Shown in pieces: positions 1 through 10,272 of a stretch of DNA of 64,000 nt. The notes under the pieces were generated by a model. That model was not told the DNA's origin, did not search any database, and worked only from the letters and a program-made list of their open reading frames with translations. Origin of the DNA: Odontocerum albicorne (taxonomy: Eukaryota; Arthropoda; Insecta; Trichoptera; Odontoceridae); NCBI GenBank assembly GCA_949825065.1, contig OX463849.1, forward strand, positions 3,658,001 through 3,722,000, read 5' to 3'. Within the stretch, counting starts at the first letter, position 1. Each line of letters opens with the position of its first letter. The position numbers and the translations under genes are program-made.

Positions 1-65
1 AGCTTCATTATCTGGAAAAATATGCCACTAAAAAATCATCATCATTTAACCCATGGAAGTGGATA

Positions 66-981
66 TATTATATCATCATCATCATTGTCAACCAGGGTCG
101 ATCCACTGCTGGATGAAGGTCTCCCCAAGTTGTATATATATCATCATCATCATCATTGTCAACCTGGGTCGATCCACTGCTGGATGAAGGTCTCCCCAAG
201 TTGTATACATATCATTATCATCATCATTGTCAACCTGGGTCGATCCACTGCTGGATGAAGGTCTCCCCAAGTTGTATACATATCATCATCATCATCATTG
301 TCAACCTGGGTCGATCCACTGCTGGATGAAGGTCTCCCCAAGTTGTATACATATCATCATCATTATCATTGTCAACCTGGGTCAATCCACTGCTGGATGA
401 AGGTCTCCCCAAGTTGTATACATATCATCATCATTATCATTGTCAACCTGGGTTGATCCACTGCTGGATGAAGGTCTCCCCAAGTTGTATACATATCATC
501 ATCATCATCATTGTCAACCTGGGTCGATCCAATGCTGGATGAAGGTCTCCCCAAGTTGTATACATATCATCATCATTATCATTGTCAACCTGGGTCGATC
601 CACTGCTGGATGAAGGTCTCCCCAAGTTGTATACATATCATCATCATTATCATTGTCAACCTGGGTCGATCCACTGCTGGATGAAGGTCTCCCCAAGTTG
701 TATACATATCATCATCATCATCATTGTCAACCTGGGTCGATCCACTGCTGGATGAAGGTCTCCCCAAGTTGTATACATATCATCATCATTATCATTGTCA
801 ACCTGGGTCGATCCACTGCTGGATGAAGGTCTCCCCAAGTTGTATACATATCATCATCATTATCATTGTCAACCTGGGTCGATCCACTGCTGGATGAAGG
901 TCTCCCCAAGTTGTATACATATCATCATCATTGTCAACCAGGGTCAATCCACTGCTGGATGAAGGTCTCCCCAAGTTGACT
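66..981. repeat. 71-bp minisatellite, about 13 units, derived from an RTE LINE 3' end
   Basis: The phrase ggtctccccaagttg recurs every 71 bp from about 118 to 899, and a last unit 65 bp away differs by two TCA triplets. Each unit is a short TCA-triplet run, then gtcaacctgggtcgatccac, then the rest of the unit. Read on the minus strand, each unit encodes LGETFIQQWIDPG and a stop, which matches the end of the RTE-type ORF that follows at 974-1168. The array is therefore an amplified LINE 3' terminus with its triplet tail. The many 60-aa minus-strand ORFs here are by-products. Confidence 0.93.
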
Positions 982-1168
982 CCAAATAGTTCAGTTTTTT
1001 GCTCGTTAATGCCATGTAATGCTGCCATGCTTCCTGATTTCATATATCTTTATGCCTCTTGGGTACCATTGGATTATTTCGGATGTCCATCGGGAGGCTG
1101 ACATTCTGGCTACGAGTCCTGCCCATTGCCACTTCATTCTTTTGCACGCCTTTGTAACGTCTTCCACC
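974..1168 (-). pseudogene. RTE-like LINE, extreme C-terminal fragment
   Basis: On the minus strand this reads as the last part of an RTE-type endonuclease/reverse-transcriptase polyprotein: KRMKWQWAGLVARMS, then a W-Y-P-R segment, as in the usual RTE tail (W-AGH-ARM followed by W-PR). In-frame stops follow the W-H residues before the LGETFIQQW end that is repeated in the neighbouring array. It is severely 5' truncated and non-functional. The family call rests on motif recognition, without a database search. Confidence 0.7.
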
Positions 1169-1277
1169 TTTGTTATATTGCGATATTATATATAGCATAT
1201 ATTTATTCTTTGTTCTATTTTTGTATAATTATATTGATTCTACCATAACCACAGCCATTGTCAGGCATATCTTTAAA

Positions 1278-1456
1278 TATTACCGTAGTCTAGTTGGTAA
1301 AAGGCTTGTGTTCCTACCTGGACGTGATAGGTTCGATTCTTGTTGTAACCTAGATATTTTTTTAAATAATTTAAGTTCGGTTTTCAATTAATAATAACCC
1401 AAAAACCCACCAGGGTTTACTGCATACAACGAAAATGTAATACAACACAATATAAT
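1278..1456 (+). mobile_element. SINE-A copy (tRNA-like head plus LINE-like tail)
   Basis: The head has a tRNA-like layout: an A-box-like segment around tagtctagttggtaaaagg and a B-box-like ggttcgattc. The tail ends with cagtatacaac-type sequence (here gcatacaacgaaaatgtaat) that is shared with the copies at 33.4 and 47.5 kb. The secondary structure of a true tRNA is not kept, so this is a SINE and not a tRNA gene. Confidence 0.65.
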
Positions 1457-1572
1457 ATCGAGACGTTGCCCCTTTCTTTTTCCAGAATTGCATTAATTAA
1501 ATCTTAATTAAATAGGGTACTTTATGTGAATTTATAACTAAAAAAAGTCATGATTATCTGACTGATTTGTGC

Positions 1573-1815
1573 ACAGTACCCGGCGGTAAGTAATATACAT
1601 CGGGCTTAAGAAAGAGACTGTCGGCCATAATCGGCTAACTTCGGCTTTGTAGAGCGTCGTCTCTGTCATTCATACACGTGTTCCGTCGCGATTTGTCAGT
1701 CATTATGGCCGTCATCGTGTGACAGAGACTACGCTCTACAAAGCCGAAGTTAGCCGATTATGACAGACAGTCTCTTTCTTAAGCCCGATGTATATTACTT
1801 ACCGCCGGGTACTGT
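1573..1815. mobile_element. Palindromic MITE, about 243 bp
   Basis: The left arm begins acagtacccggcggtaag and the right arm ends with its exact reverse complement. The arms match for well over 80 bp, including the segment caaagccgaagttagccga. A short unpaired centre lies around 1665-1720. No ORF is present. A target-site duplication is not obvious, so the superfamily is undetermined. The near-perfect arms suggest a recent insertion or ongoing homogenisation. Confidence 0.85.
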
Positions 1816-2072
1816 ATACATTTTTGTCGTACGAAAGTTTATTTCAAGGAATAACATGTATTTTTTATAGATTAGTAGTATAAGAAAGATAACTACTTTA
1901 TGTAAAAAGTGTTTGAGGCAAATAAACAAAGTCATTACTAAGTAATGTGGGAGAAAGTATGGGTGTAAAAAAAGTACTTGTTGACTTATCTTGTGAATTA
2001 AAAAATACAGATACTCAAAAATATAACATAAATATATTTCAGATACATATTACAATTTTTCAACCAAGTTTA
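1816..2072. repeat. AT-rich stretch with a short tandem motif
   Basis: No gene is seen. Between about 2170 and 2243 the motif tatttatttatcaata is repeated three times with variable spacers. A TACTCGTA octamer at 2244-2251 follows directly. Confidence 0.5.
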
Positions 2073-2961
2073 CAGGCGGTCCTCGACTTTCGCACATAAT
2101 TGGTTCCTGAAAATTTGTGCGAATGTTGAATGTTCGAAAGTAGAGGGATGTAAAAAAACATCATATTTGTATTTTAAAATATTTATTTATCAATAATAAT
2201 ATTTATTTATCAATAATATATTAAAAATATTTATTTATCAATATACTCGTACATAATTAAGTTAACGAGGCGTGTTTAGTGCATTCAGGTGTTTTCTTTA
2301 TAAACTTGTCAAGAGTTAGTTGAATACCACCCTTTTTTCTCTTTTCTTGATAAAGAGTTCTATAACATGCTGTGTCTTTCTCAATCGCCTTACGCACTTA
2401 AGATATACGTTCTCCATTTGGATCACATTCTTCCATGATAGTTACAAATTTGTCAAGATGCATGAAGGCTTCATCCATATTTTTTATTGTCAAAGTCTCG
2501 ACGATTTTATCAGCTTCTTCTTCCTCACTTTCATTGTGTATTTCATTTAACACTTGTTGCTCAATTAACTATTCGTTTGACAGAGCTCCTGAATGAGATT
2601 TAATCAACTCATTAACATCTTCGTTGTTGACGTCCAAGTTTAGTTCATTCATTAGGCTAACTATTTCATCTGTGATAGTTTCCGGAGTTTCTTTAGAATT
2701 TATAAAATCACTCATCATTTGTGGGCATAATTGTTTCCAGGAACCTTTCATTGTTGACTCTTTTATTTCAGCTCACGAGTCTCCAATATTGTTTATTGCG
2801 TTTCATATATATTAAAGTTCTTACAAAAAAGTGGGAGCGACTGCATGGAAGCGAACATTTTTTGCATTATCGACAAAAATCTTTAAAAAATTGAATTTTT
2901 AAAAATGTGCGAAATAGCGAATTGCGTGAAAGTAGAATGTGTGAAAGTCGAAAGCCGCCTG
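2073..2961 (-). mobile_element. Tigger/pogo-type DNA transposon, internally deleted
   Basis: Inverted termini read caggcggtcctcgactttcg on the left and, on the right in reverse complement, caggcggctttcgactttc. A TA dinucleotide sits directly outside each end, the normal target duplication of Tc1/mariner/pogo elements. CAGG-CGGTC-CTCGACTT termini are typical of Tigger elements. The inside holds only the C-terminal part of a transposase on the minus strand, so about two-thirds of the coding region is missing. Confidence 0.85.
2278..2825 (-). pseudogene. Tigger/pogo transposase C-terminal remnant
   Basis: Minus-strand reading gives AINNIGDS, stop, AEIKESTMKGSWKQLCP, an acidic stretch with EIVSLMNELNLDVNNEDV, a stop, then LIEQQVLNEIHNESEEEEAD and an end close to the right arm. 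This is the familiar tail of Tigger-class transposases: the W-AE-KEST--WKKLWP segment, followed by an acidic region. At least three in-frame stops and loss of the catalytic DDE domain show that it is dead. One stop falls where a conserved Trp codon is expected (TGG to TGA). Confidence 0.8.
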
Positions 2962-3056
2962 TAATTTGTATCAGTTTCGATTAATTTTCATTATTTGAAG
3001 GAATCAAAAGAACAAATTCATATTTTAATTAACCCGTATGTTTCTATACATTCGAC

Positions 3057-3625
3057 TTTTTCTTCTCCCTGGCTCCATCCCAACTCACTGTTTGCGTAGG
3101 ATGTTGGGGTCAGCTCTCCTCGTCCTCAGGTTGTATGCTCTTCTGTCCCGGACTACGTCCCCCAGGCCGTGCCTCTGCATCAGGTTATCTTTTTGCACCA
3201 CCCATGAATTCTTTGGTCTTCCTCTGGTTGTTATTCGTGGAAGATCTGTGAAGATTGCCTGGTTCACAATGTGATTGGGTGCTTTGCGTCCAACGTGCCC
3301 ATACTATCTCAATCGCATCTCCTCCATCTTGCTGTTGATGTCTGTAACACTTAGGCTTCCACGAATGCGTGAGCTTTTTATTTTGTCTCTTAGGGACACA
3401 CCAGCTGACCATCTTAGCATGCGCATTTCAGCAGTTTCTAGTTGCCTAGAGTAAGAGTTATACATCGTCCAGCATTCGGAGCCATAGAGGAGTGCGGGTC
3501 TGACAATCGTTTGGTATACTTTTCCTTTTAACTTTACTGGCATTTTCGGATCACACATAACTCCCGTCATTGATCTAAACTTCATCCACCCCACACTTAT
3601 TCTATGTGTTACATCTGTGTTACAT
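3057..3625 (-). pseudogene. RTE-like LINE, 5' truncated, with target-site duplication
   Basis: Minus-strand frames give GWMKFRSMTGVMCDPKMP, RPALLYGSECWTM, AEMRMLRWSAGVSLRDK and, after a frameshift, GRPKNSWVVQKDNL. These are the C-terminal blocks of RTE-type polyproteins (LLYGSE-W, M-RW--G--L-D). The copy is flanked by a 19-bp direct repeat: 3038-3056 (atgtttctatacattcgac) and 3626-3644, one mismatch. The frameshifts make it inactive. The 3' end lies on the left and has a purine-rich (GAA-like) tail. Confidence 0.82.
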
Positions 3626-3837
3626 ATGTTTTTATACATTCGACGAATGAACGTTAATTTTATACTTTAGAGAACTTTAGGCACTTGACTAAGATTTAAA
3701 AGTTGTTAAAAAATATTTTATCTTGGATGTTGTGCCACATAAAATTAATGATTTTATACATACCAAGTTAAAATAACTCAATTTCCTCATAAATGTATAT
3801 ATTTCGACTTAATAAATACTATATATGTTTCATATAT

Positions 3838-3968
3838 TGTTTATAGTTAAGACATTAACGTTGTGGAGGTTGTAAGACATTGTAATTTATTTTATCAAAC
3901 ACTGTTTATTCCACTTTTTGTAACGATAAAACCCTACCGGTTTCAAGGCTTTCATCTCATCTTCAGAC
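3838..3968 (-). repeat. FB repeat, single arm
   Basis: This is one of at least eight copies of a family containing, on its defined plus strand, ctgawgatgaggtgaaagcc, then ttgaaaccggtagggttata, then an outer arm gtggaataaacagtgtttga. Here it lies on the minus strand and abuts the mariner element at 3999. No ORF is present. Copies at 34.3 and 57.1 kb are joined head to head as palindromes. Confidence 0.8.
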
Positions 3969-3998
3969 ACTAGAATGATTCGTGCCATCATCGCCATA

Positions 3999-4793
3999 CT
4001 ACCTTGATCCAAAAGTTTTAGGACTTTATTCATAAAATCGAAAATACAAGTTTATTCATCAAAATCGATATGATCCCCTTCAAAGTGCTCCCCATCGACT
4101 GCAACGCACTTACGTCAGCGCTTGATCCAATCCTCGAAACACCGCTGGTACTCAATTTTCGGTATGTCCATCAGAGCCGTCTTCGATTTTTTCATGACAT
4201 CCTCTCGGGTGGTTTTTTAAGTCGGTTGAACAGGAAAAAGTCGCAGGGAGCCAGATCAGGTGAATTCGAAGGCTGCTGGATTCTAGTATTCGTGTGATTT
4301 TTGGTCAAAAACTCATGGAAATCATGTCTTTCGCGATTTCAACGTGGTCCTTTTTTGCATGAAATTGAGGTTTTTCGGCACCAGTTTTGCAGCGACACGT
4401 CTGAGGCCCAAATCATTAACGAAAATGTCTTGAGCGGATCCATAAGCGATGTTCAAGTCTTCTGCCAGCTCTCTGATTGTCAACTGCAACGCACTTACGC
4501 CAGCGCTTGATCCAATCCTCAAAACACCGCTGGTACTCAATTTTCGGTATGTCCATCAGAGCCGTCTTCGATTTTTTCATGACATCCTCTCGGGTGCTGT
4601 AACGCGTTCCGCGAAGCGGTTTTTTAAGTCGGTTGAACAGGAAAAAGTCACGAGGAGCCAGATCAGGTGAATTCGAAGGCTGCTGGATAGTATTCGTGTT
4701 GTTTTTGGTCAAAAACTCATGGAAAAAGAATTCCAATCGGGTGACTGACAGCGCCACACGGTGGCCGGTCCTAAATTTTTTTGATCAAGGTAG
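3999..4793 (-). mobile_element. Mariner element, internally rearranged
   Basis: Both ends carry the inverted terminus CTACCTTGATC followed by an A/T-rich stretch and a TTAGGAC motif, and each end is flanked by TA (3997-3998 and 4794-4795). At 795 bp it is shorter than a ~1.3-kb mariner, although its interior contains two copies of the C-terminal coding segment with an N-terminal piece between them. A related terminus is found at 40.93 kb. Confidence 0.88.
4070..4757 (-). pseudogene. Mariner transposase, scrambled and partly duplicated
   Basis: Reading the minus strand, the order is: a C-terminal block (HEFLTKNNTNTIQQPSNSPD, then LAPRDFFLFNRLKKPL, and KIEYQRCFEDWIKRWRKCV), then an N-terminal block (TIRELAEDLNIAYGSAQDI, LGLRRVAAKLVPKNL), then the C-terminal block again, ending at the 3' terminus. 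SPDLAP-DFFLF contains the third catalytic Asp region of the mariner DD34D domain. The middle of the catalytic domain is missing, and stops and frameshifts are present. The mosaic looks like a template-switch or unequal-repair product. Confidence 0.85.
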
Positions 4794-4808
4794 TATATGT
4801 TACGAGTA

Positions 4809-5366
4809 TAAGGAGAGTATTTGTATGCACAAAATATGTGTGCCATGAAAATATGAAGTGTATATATTTTGTTCTCTCTGCCTTTTCCAATAAAGACACG
4901 ATTTAATGATGATGTATAATCAAGTAAAGATCTACATGCAAGGAATGAAAATATAAAAATAAGAGGCTTTTAAAAATCAAATCAATGACATTAAATTTAT
5001 CAATCAAATCAATTACATTACAGTTACCCCTTTTTCTTGAACAGATGTTTTATTGAGAATTGGAATAAAAAAATAAAAAATCCAAGTGAACTGAATGAAT
5101 AAGCTTAAAGTGATTGCAAAAATGTCAGGAATGAGGTCGAAATCCGAATCGCAAATAAAGTGAGTATGCAAATTTCACAGCAGAGATGTGGAATTTATAA
5201 ACGGCGAGATGAAATAGCCTGAGCCTGCCACATCACTTCGCTTTTTGGACCGACACTCTCGTTGATGCTTTTTGATGCATTTTTATAAATTGATTCTTCT
5301 ACTTTTTGTCATATCATCCATTTTCAATAGTTTCTACTCAATTATTTCCACAATCAACACAATAAT
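4809..5366. other. No gene seen
   Basis: AT-rich non-coding DNA. A TACGAGTA octamer lies at 4801-4808 just before it. No ORF or repeat boundary can be supported. Confidence 0.5.
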
Positions 5367-6112
5367 GTCAGTTACTTGGATGTTACAGAGGAACAGCTGG
5401 ACAAATTACAGCGTCTTCAAAATGTGTGTCTAAGATTCATTTTCAACTTACGAAAGTACGATCATATAACTTCATACCAGAAGGCATTGAACTGGTTGAA
5501 TGTTAGAAATAGACGCCAAATTCACATACTGTCTCGAGTGTATAATATCCTTAACTGTCCCGCCGCCCCCTCTTATCTCGTCGAAAATTTTCAGCGTCTT
5601 TCCGATCATGGATTAGCGCTGCGCTCAAACAGAGATTGTTTATTGGCCTTTCCAGTTCACCGCTCCTCTTTTTTTTACGTCGTCCTTTACTGTTCATGCA
5701 GTGAGACTCTGGAATCAGTTACAAACCAATATATTGTTAGACTCGCTCCATCCTTGGCATGCTTTAAGAAGCGACTGAAAAAACTCTTAATTTCTAGTCA
5801 GTAAAATAACGTGTTTCATTCCTGATTTTTTTTCCTTTCCTCTCCACCATCCCTTCCTTTCCTTTTGATTGATGATATCTCACTTTATATGAAAAATAAT
5901 GTTCAGGTGATTGACCGTCTTTGTGGGGTTCGTGGGTAAATGCTCACGTATGTGTTAATGGATTTCGTGGGGATGGATAGTCATTTGAATGATTTATGCG
6001 ACCACGTAACTTGCTTCTTTGACCTTTGTCTGGTTTGTTGGAAGAGATTACCGCCTGGCAATAAGCCCGCCAGATTGTATTTGCAATAAAATTGTTAAAT
6101 AAATAAATAATC
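5367..6112 (+). pseudogene. Jockey/CR1-like LINE, 3' end with C-terminal ORF (LINE-J)
   Basis: The reading frame at 5376-5804 gives DVTEEQLDKLQRLQNVCLRF, the block NWLNVRNRRQIHILSRVYN and the terminal RLAPSLACFKKRLKKLL, ending in ISSQ and a stop. This is the post-RT C-terminal domain of jockey/CR1-group polyproteins. A 3' UTR of about 300 bp follows and ends with gtatttgcaataaaattg and a (taaa)n-type tail at about 6100. The copy is 5' truncated. Sister copies lie at 18.0, 19.1, 24.98, 28.4 and 32.5 kb, and its UTR end is shared with SINE-A. Confidence 0.85.
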
Positions 6113-6497
6113 GTTACCCATACGAACATCATTCCCATCACCATCATCGGCAGTGTCAACATTGTTACCATCGTCGTTATCTTGAATATCAGTACCATTA
6201 ATATTTACACTATCATTGTTAAGTCCATCATTTAATTTTTTTTGTGTTCTGCCATTCAGTCAGAAATTGTTTTTTATTCCGTTTTTACTTTTAAAAGTGT
6301 AAAGACAGTCCTTTCCAAATTTGGTTGTTCCTAGCCAGCGAGCCATGTAGAGTTGATTACATTAATTAAAATACAGATTAAAATTTAATGATAATTATAA
6401 AAATAAAAATATGGTTTCTATAGTGTCGTTTAGAGAACAGATTCGAGATTCCAACCCACTATTATTTACTGACTAAAATATTATTAATAAAAAAACG
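6113..6497. other. No gene seen
   Basis: AT-rich non-coding DNA between a LINE tail and a tandem array. Nothing more can be supported. Confidence 0.4.
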
Positions 6498-6804
6498 TTG
6501 AGTGAAAAGTGATGGCTGCGACCATATGCATTATATTATAGAAGCACAAAGTAGGCTTTCGCTATCAATAACTAAGTTGAGTGAAAAGTGATGGTTGCGA
6601 CCATATGCATTATATTATAGAAGCACAAAGTAGGCTTTCGCTATCAATAACTAAGTTGAGTGAAAAGTGATGGCTGCGACCTTACGCATTATATTATAGA
6701 AGCACAAAGTAGGCTTTCGCTATCAATAACTAAGTTGAGTGAAAAGTGATCGCTGCGACCATATGCATTATATTATAGAAGCACAAAGTAGGCTCTCGCT
6801 ATCA
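6498..6804. repeat. 79-bp tandem repeat, 4 copies
   Basis: Units beginning ttgagtgaaaagtgatggct start at 6498, 6577, 6656 and 6735, exactly 79 bp apart, with only a few substitutions between them. The last unit is slightly incomplete. No coding potential is seen. Confidence 0.95.
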
Positions 6805-7350
6805 AAATTTGAAATAATATCACGTTCATTAAAGAATAATATAAGTTTTTATATGAATTTCATTAGAAAATATAAACTTTCTTGACACTGCAAACGTTAG
6901 AAGACATGTTTGTTAAGAGCTTCGCATATTTGTCGGCAGTTTTGGGTTCATTGTCAAAGGTAGATCTTCATAAAAGGAAGAATATATGATGCAACGTTTC
7001 AGCGCTGATGACATATTCGCACATACAATAATTTAAAACTTTACTTTCTGTCAAATGTAACTTTTTTGAAGAATGTAAATGCATATATGTCAAGTATTTC
7101 TTTTAGTTTCCTCGTTACAAATCGACTTGCATTGAGGAATTTTGACGTACTTGTGTTTTCCATGTTAATGAAAAAAAGAGGGTGCTAGATTAGATTTAAA
7201 ATTTTACCCTTAACATCTATTTTTATAGAGTAATAATTTTTTTACATTTAATTTTTTCCTTATTTTTAACAGAGATCAATTGTAATTTGTTTTCCTTTCT
7301 GTGTTTCACAATGTCCTGTCTTCGAAGTGAATTAATTAAATTTATTTCCA
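6805..7350. other. No gene seen
   Basis: AT-rich single-copy-looking DNA; no ORF, repeat or boundary is recognised. Confidence 0.4.
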
Positions 7351-7446
7351 TGTCGTAATTTGTTTAATCAAACACTTTTAAAATCTCTTTATTTAACGGT
7401 ATAACCTTATCAGTTTCAAGACTTGCACCTCATCATCAGGGGATCA
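7351..7446 (-). repeat. FB repeat, single arm
   Basis: It contains the complement of the FB core (tcagtttcaagacttgcacc, then tcatcatcagggg) and of the outer arm tcaaacac. It is immediately followed by the 148-bp array, whose units resemble the outermost part of FB (attacaatgtctttaaacct). Confidence 0.8.
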
Positions 7447-8070
7447 CAACTACTCTACTTACTCTACTGAAACAAAACAAATTACAATGTCTTTAAACCT
7501 TCACAATGTTAATGCCTCAACTATAAATTAATTAATTCCATGTAATTTTTTCATCGTATTAATTTCTGCGGTTTCAAATCTGTCGTTATATGAGTCCATC
7601 TGTTGTTTACTTTACCGAAAAAAAACTAATTACGATGTCTTTAAACCTCCACAATGTTATGCCTTAACTAGAAATAAATTAATTTCATGTTGTTTTCTCA
7701 TCTGATTAATTTCAGCGGTTTCAAATCTGTAGTTATATGAGCCCATCTGTTGTAATCTCTACTGACATAAAACAAATTACAATGTCTTTAAACCTCCACA
7801 ATGTTAATGCCTTAACTTTAAATAAATCAATTCCATGTAATTTTTTCATCTTATTAATTTCTGCGGTTTCAAATCTGTCGTTATATGAGCCCATCTGTTG
7901 TAATCTCTACCGAAAGAAAACAAATTACAATGTCTTTAAACTACCACAATGCTAATGCCTTAACTATAAATAAATTAATTCCATGTAATTTTTTCATCTT
8001 ATTAATTTCTGCGGTTTCAAATCTGTCGTTATATGAGTCCATCTGTTGATTTCTCTACTGACAAAATGAC
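7447..8070. repeat. 148-bp tandem repeat, about 4 copies
   Basis: Units containing aaacaaattacaatgtcttt begin at about 7475, 7623, 7770 and 7918, so the period is 147-148 bp. Each also has ttctgcggtttcaaatctgt and atgagtccatctgttg. The unit's acaatgtctttaaacctcca segment is the outer flank of FB repeats elsewhere, so the array probably grew from an FB-type element. Confidence 0.9.
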
Positions 8071-8409
8071 GACGTCTTGCCAATTACCATTGTCACGGAA
8101 GGATCCTTTTGATAACTAACACCTGCCATTCTTCTTTGGCTTCTTACTCATGTAATTGTCTTCCTGTTTAATCTAATTTTTCTGCACCTGTGATGACCAG
8201 GAACTATGTTATTATGTTTGGAAATCATAAGCCTCAATTTAACTTCTATTTATGGGTACTAAATTACTTGAGATTGTTTTCTAGTGATGTAAAAAGCATA
8301 AAGGATTATCAAATGAATATTTACACTAGAAAAGATCATTTATTTAATATGCCCCATCAGTCTTGTAGTAAACAATCTTTCTTCTTAATGGAATTTTAAT
8401 ATTTTATTC
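8071..8409. other. No gene seen
   Basis: Non-coding DNA. A 69-aa open frame at 8190-8399 has no recognisable motif and an amino-acid mix typical of AT-rich noise. Confidence 0.4.
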
Positions 8410-8780
8410 ATACATACATACCATCACGCCCATTCCCTGTCAGGGTAGGCAAAGAAGACATAGTGGTCGACTTTCCTACCTCGACACGCATTCTTTGCAA
8501 CATCTTCTCACACAACTCCTACGATATCTCTGATTTTTACGATTCATTCTTTCAAATGATTATACACTTGATCTAACCATACTTTTTTAGATCTTTCTTA
8601 ATGCTTTCCACTCACATTTTTACTTTATATTTGTGTTGTTAGTCAACATCTCAAAGTGCTCTTCCTTAAGTTACTAGCACATAAGTCTTAAGTTCACATT
8701 CATTCATAATCGATTCCATATTCTGTCATACATTGACATCCCATGTATAATGTTAAATGTACAAATTTCTACAGCATGTA
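8410..8780 (-). pseudogene. RTE-like LINE relic, 3' end
   Basis: It starts with catacataccatcacgccca and ccctgtcagggtaggcaaag, the reverse complement of a 3' terminus seen at 13.1, 27.3, 56.8 and 62.7 kb. Further in, the sequence is a decayed C-terminal coding region shared with copies at 12.7, 17.3, 24.3, 53.0 and 58.7 kb. No open frame survives. Confidence 0.6.
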
Positions 8781-9500
8781 TGTGGCTTTTTTAGTTTTTT
8801 TCTATGTAATTTTTTCCCCTAACATCAAATATCGTATTAAAATACTGATGTTAACTCATCTTTGCAGATTTTTGTGCTATCTAGTTCGACCATAATTTTC
8901 TACATTTTAGTGCCCCATTGACTTTGTTTCCTGTCTTGGCGGTATCCCTCATAAATCTCCTATCATCTGATAAAATACTACCTAAATCTTCCATCATCCG
9001 ATAAAATACTACCTAAATCTCCTATCATTTGATAAAATACTACCTAAATCTCCTATTAGCTGATAAAATACTACCTAAATCTTTGTAATTTATTTTTATC
9101 AAATACTGTTTATTCCGCTTCTCTACAGCATTTATGTGGCTCTTTTAGTTTTTTATATGTAATTTTTTTCCCCTAACATCAAATACCCTATTAAAATACT
9201 GATGTTAACTCATCTTGGCAATTTTTTATACTATCTGGTTCGAGCATAATTTTATACATTTTAGTGCCCCTATTGACTTTGTTTCCTGTCCTGGCTGTAT
9301 CCCTTGTAAATCTCCTATCATCTAAATAAAATACTATCTAAATCTCCTATCATCTAATAAAATGCTTCCTAAATATTCAATTATCTGGTAAAATACTACC
9401 TAAATCTCCTATCATCTGATAAAATACTACCTTAATCTCCTATTGTCTGATAAAATACTACCTAAATACTCTATCATCTGATAAAATACTAACTAAATAG
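8772..9500. repeat. Tandem segment duplication carrying 31-bp minisatellites
   Basis: The ~180-bp sequence at 8772-8955 (tgtatgtggct, then atttttcccctaacatcaaa and tttagtgcccc) recurs at 9125-9300. Each copy is followed by a 31-bp minisatellite, atctgataaaatactaccta plus aatctcctatc: about 4 units at 8950-9082 and about 7 at 9306-9500. Part of the duplicated segment (cagatttt, tgctatctagttcga, tttagtgcccc) resembles the ~105-bp units at 38.0-38.8 kb. Confidence 0.85.
9082..9120 (-). repeat. FB repeat, outer arm only
   Basis: ttgtaatttatttttatcaa followed by atactgtttattccgctt matches the outer arm of the FB family. The core is absent. The fragment lies between the two copies of the 8.8/9.1-kb duplication. 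Confidence 0.7.
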
Positions 9501-9706
9501 TAATTCTTCAACTTTCTCGAAACTTTTATTATTTACTCATAAATCACATTTACTTTTCTTTTCATTATATTCTATCACCATAATTTTGAATTTAGCAATA
9601 TTTATTCTCAGATCTATCCTTTAATAAATAAAAAAATACGTATTCCCAGTGTTTTTGCATTCGAAGTCGATATTTTTGCCAAATTATGCATCAAACATAC
9701 CTTGTA
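9501..9706. other. No gene seen
   Basis: Short AT-rich spacer without recognisable content. Confidence 0.4.
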
Positions 9707-10272
9707 AAGGGTCCTTCAAATTGAGCGTTTCATTTATATATTGAAATTTTTTTAATTCTTGAATAAAACACACAATTTGCTATGATTTCTAAAAACTTTT
9801 TATTGGTCATTGAATTATAATGTATGACATTTAAACACAAAAAACAATATCCGCCAAATGTCCACCTCTTGCAGCTCCACAGACGTCCACTCTTTGTCAA
9901 AAATTTCGATGACATTTTGGCATAATTGTGGTTCTAGCTCACCATTAACGCAAATAATTTCGTCCTTCAGCTCAGGAATTGATTGGGGGTCATTTTCTTA
10001 TAGACCTGGCTTTTCACGTAACCCCAGAGAAAATAGTCCAACGGTGTCAGATCACATGATCTTGGTCGCCAATTAACATCACTGTTTCCGGAGATTACAA
10101 TACATAAAATAATTCAACAATTTGAACGCGTTGTTGTATTGAATGTATATAACTCCATTTTTATAAATGTCATACATTACACTTCTCAAATGTCACAAGA
10201 CCCAGGCAAGTTCGTGACGCCATCTGTGTTTTATCCAAGCATTAAAAAAACCGCTCAATTTGAAAGACCCTT
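9707..10272 (-). mobile_element. TA-flanked non-autonomous transposon, copy 1
   Basis: The termini aagggtccttcaaattgagc and, inverted, aagggtctttcaaattgagc lie between TA dinucleotides (9705-9706 and 10273-10274). Minus-strand reading gives broken transposase text: NWRPRSCDLTPLDYFLWGYV and VELQEVDIW. The D-L-T-P-L-D-Y-F-L-W block is the last catalytic segment of a mariner/IS630-group DDE transposase. The total length of 566 bp is too short for a working transposase. Copy 2 at 25.5 kb has the same deletion structure. Confidence 0.87.

Noticed and set aside
88..1043. Stack of near-identical 60-aa minus-strand ORFs
   Set aside because: They follow the 71-bp repeat period and only reproduce the terminal codons of an RTE ORF plus its tail.
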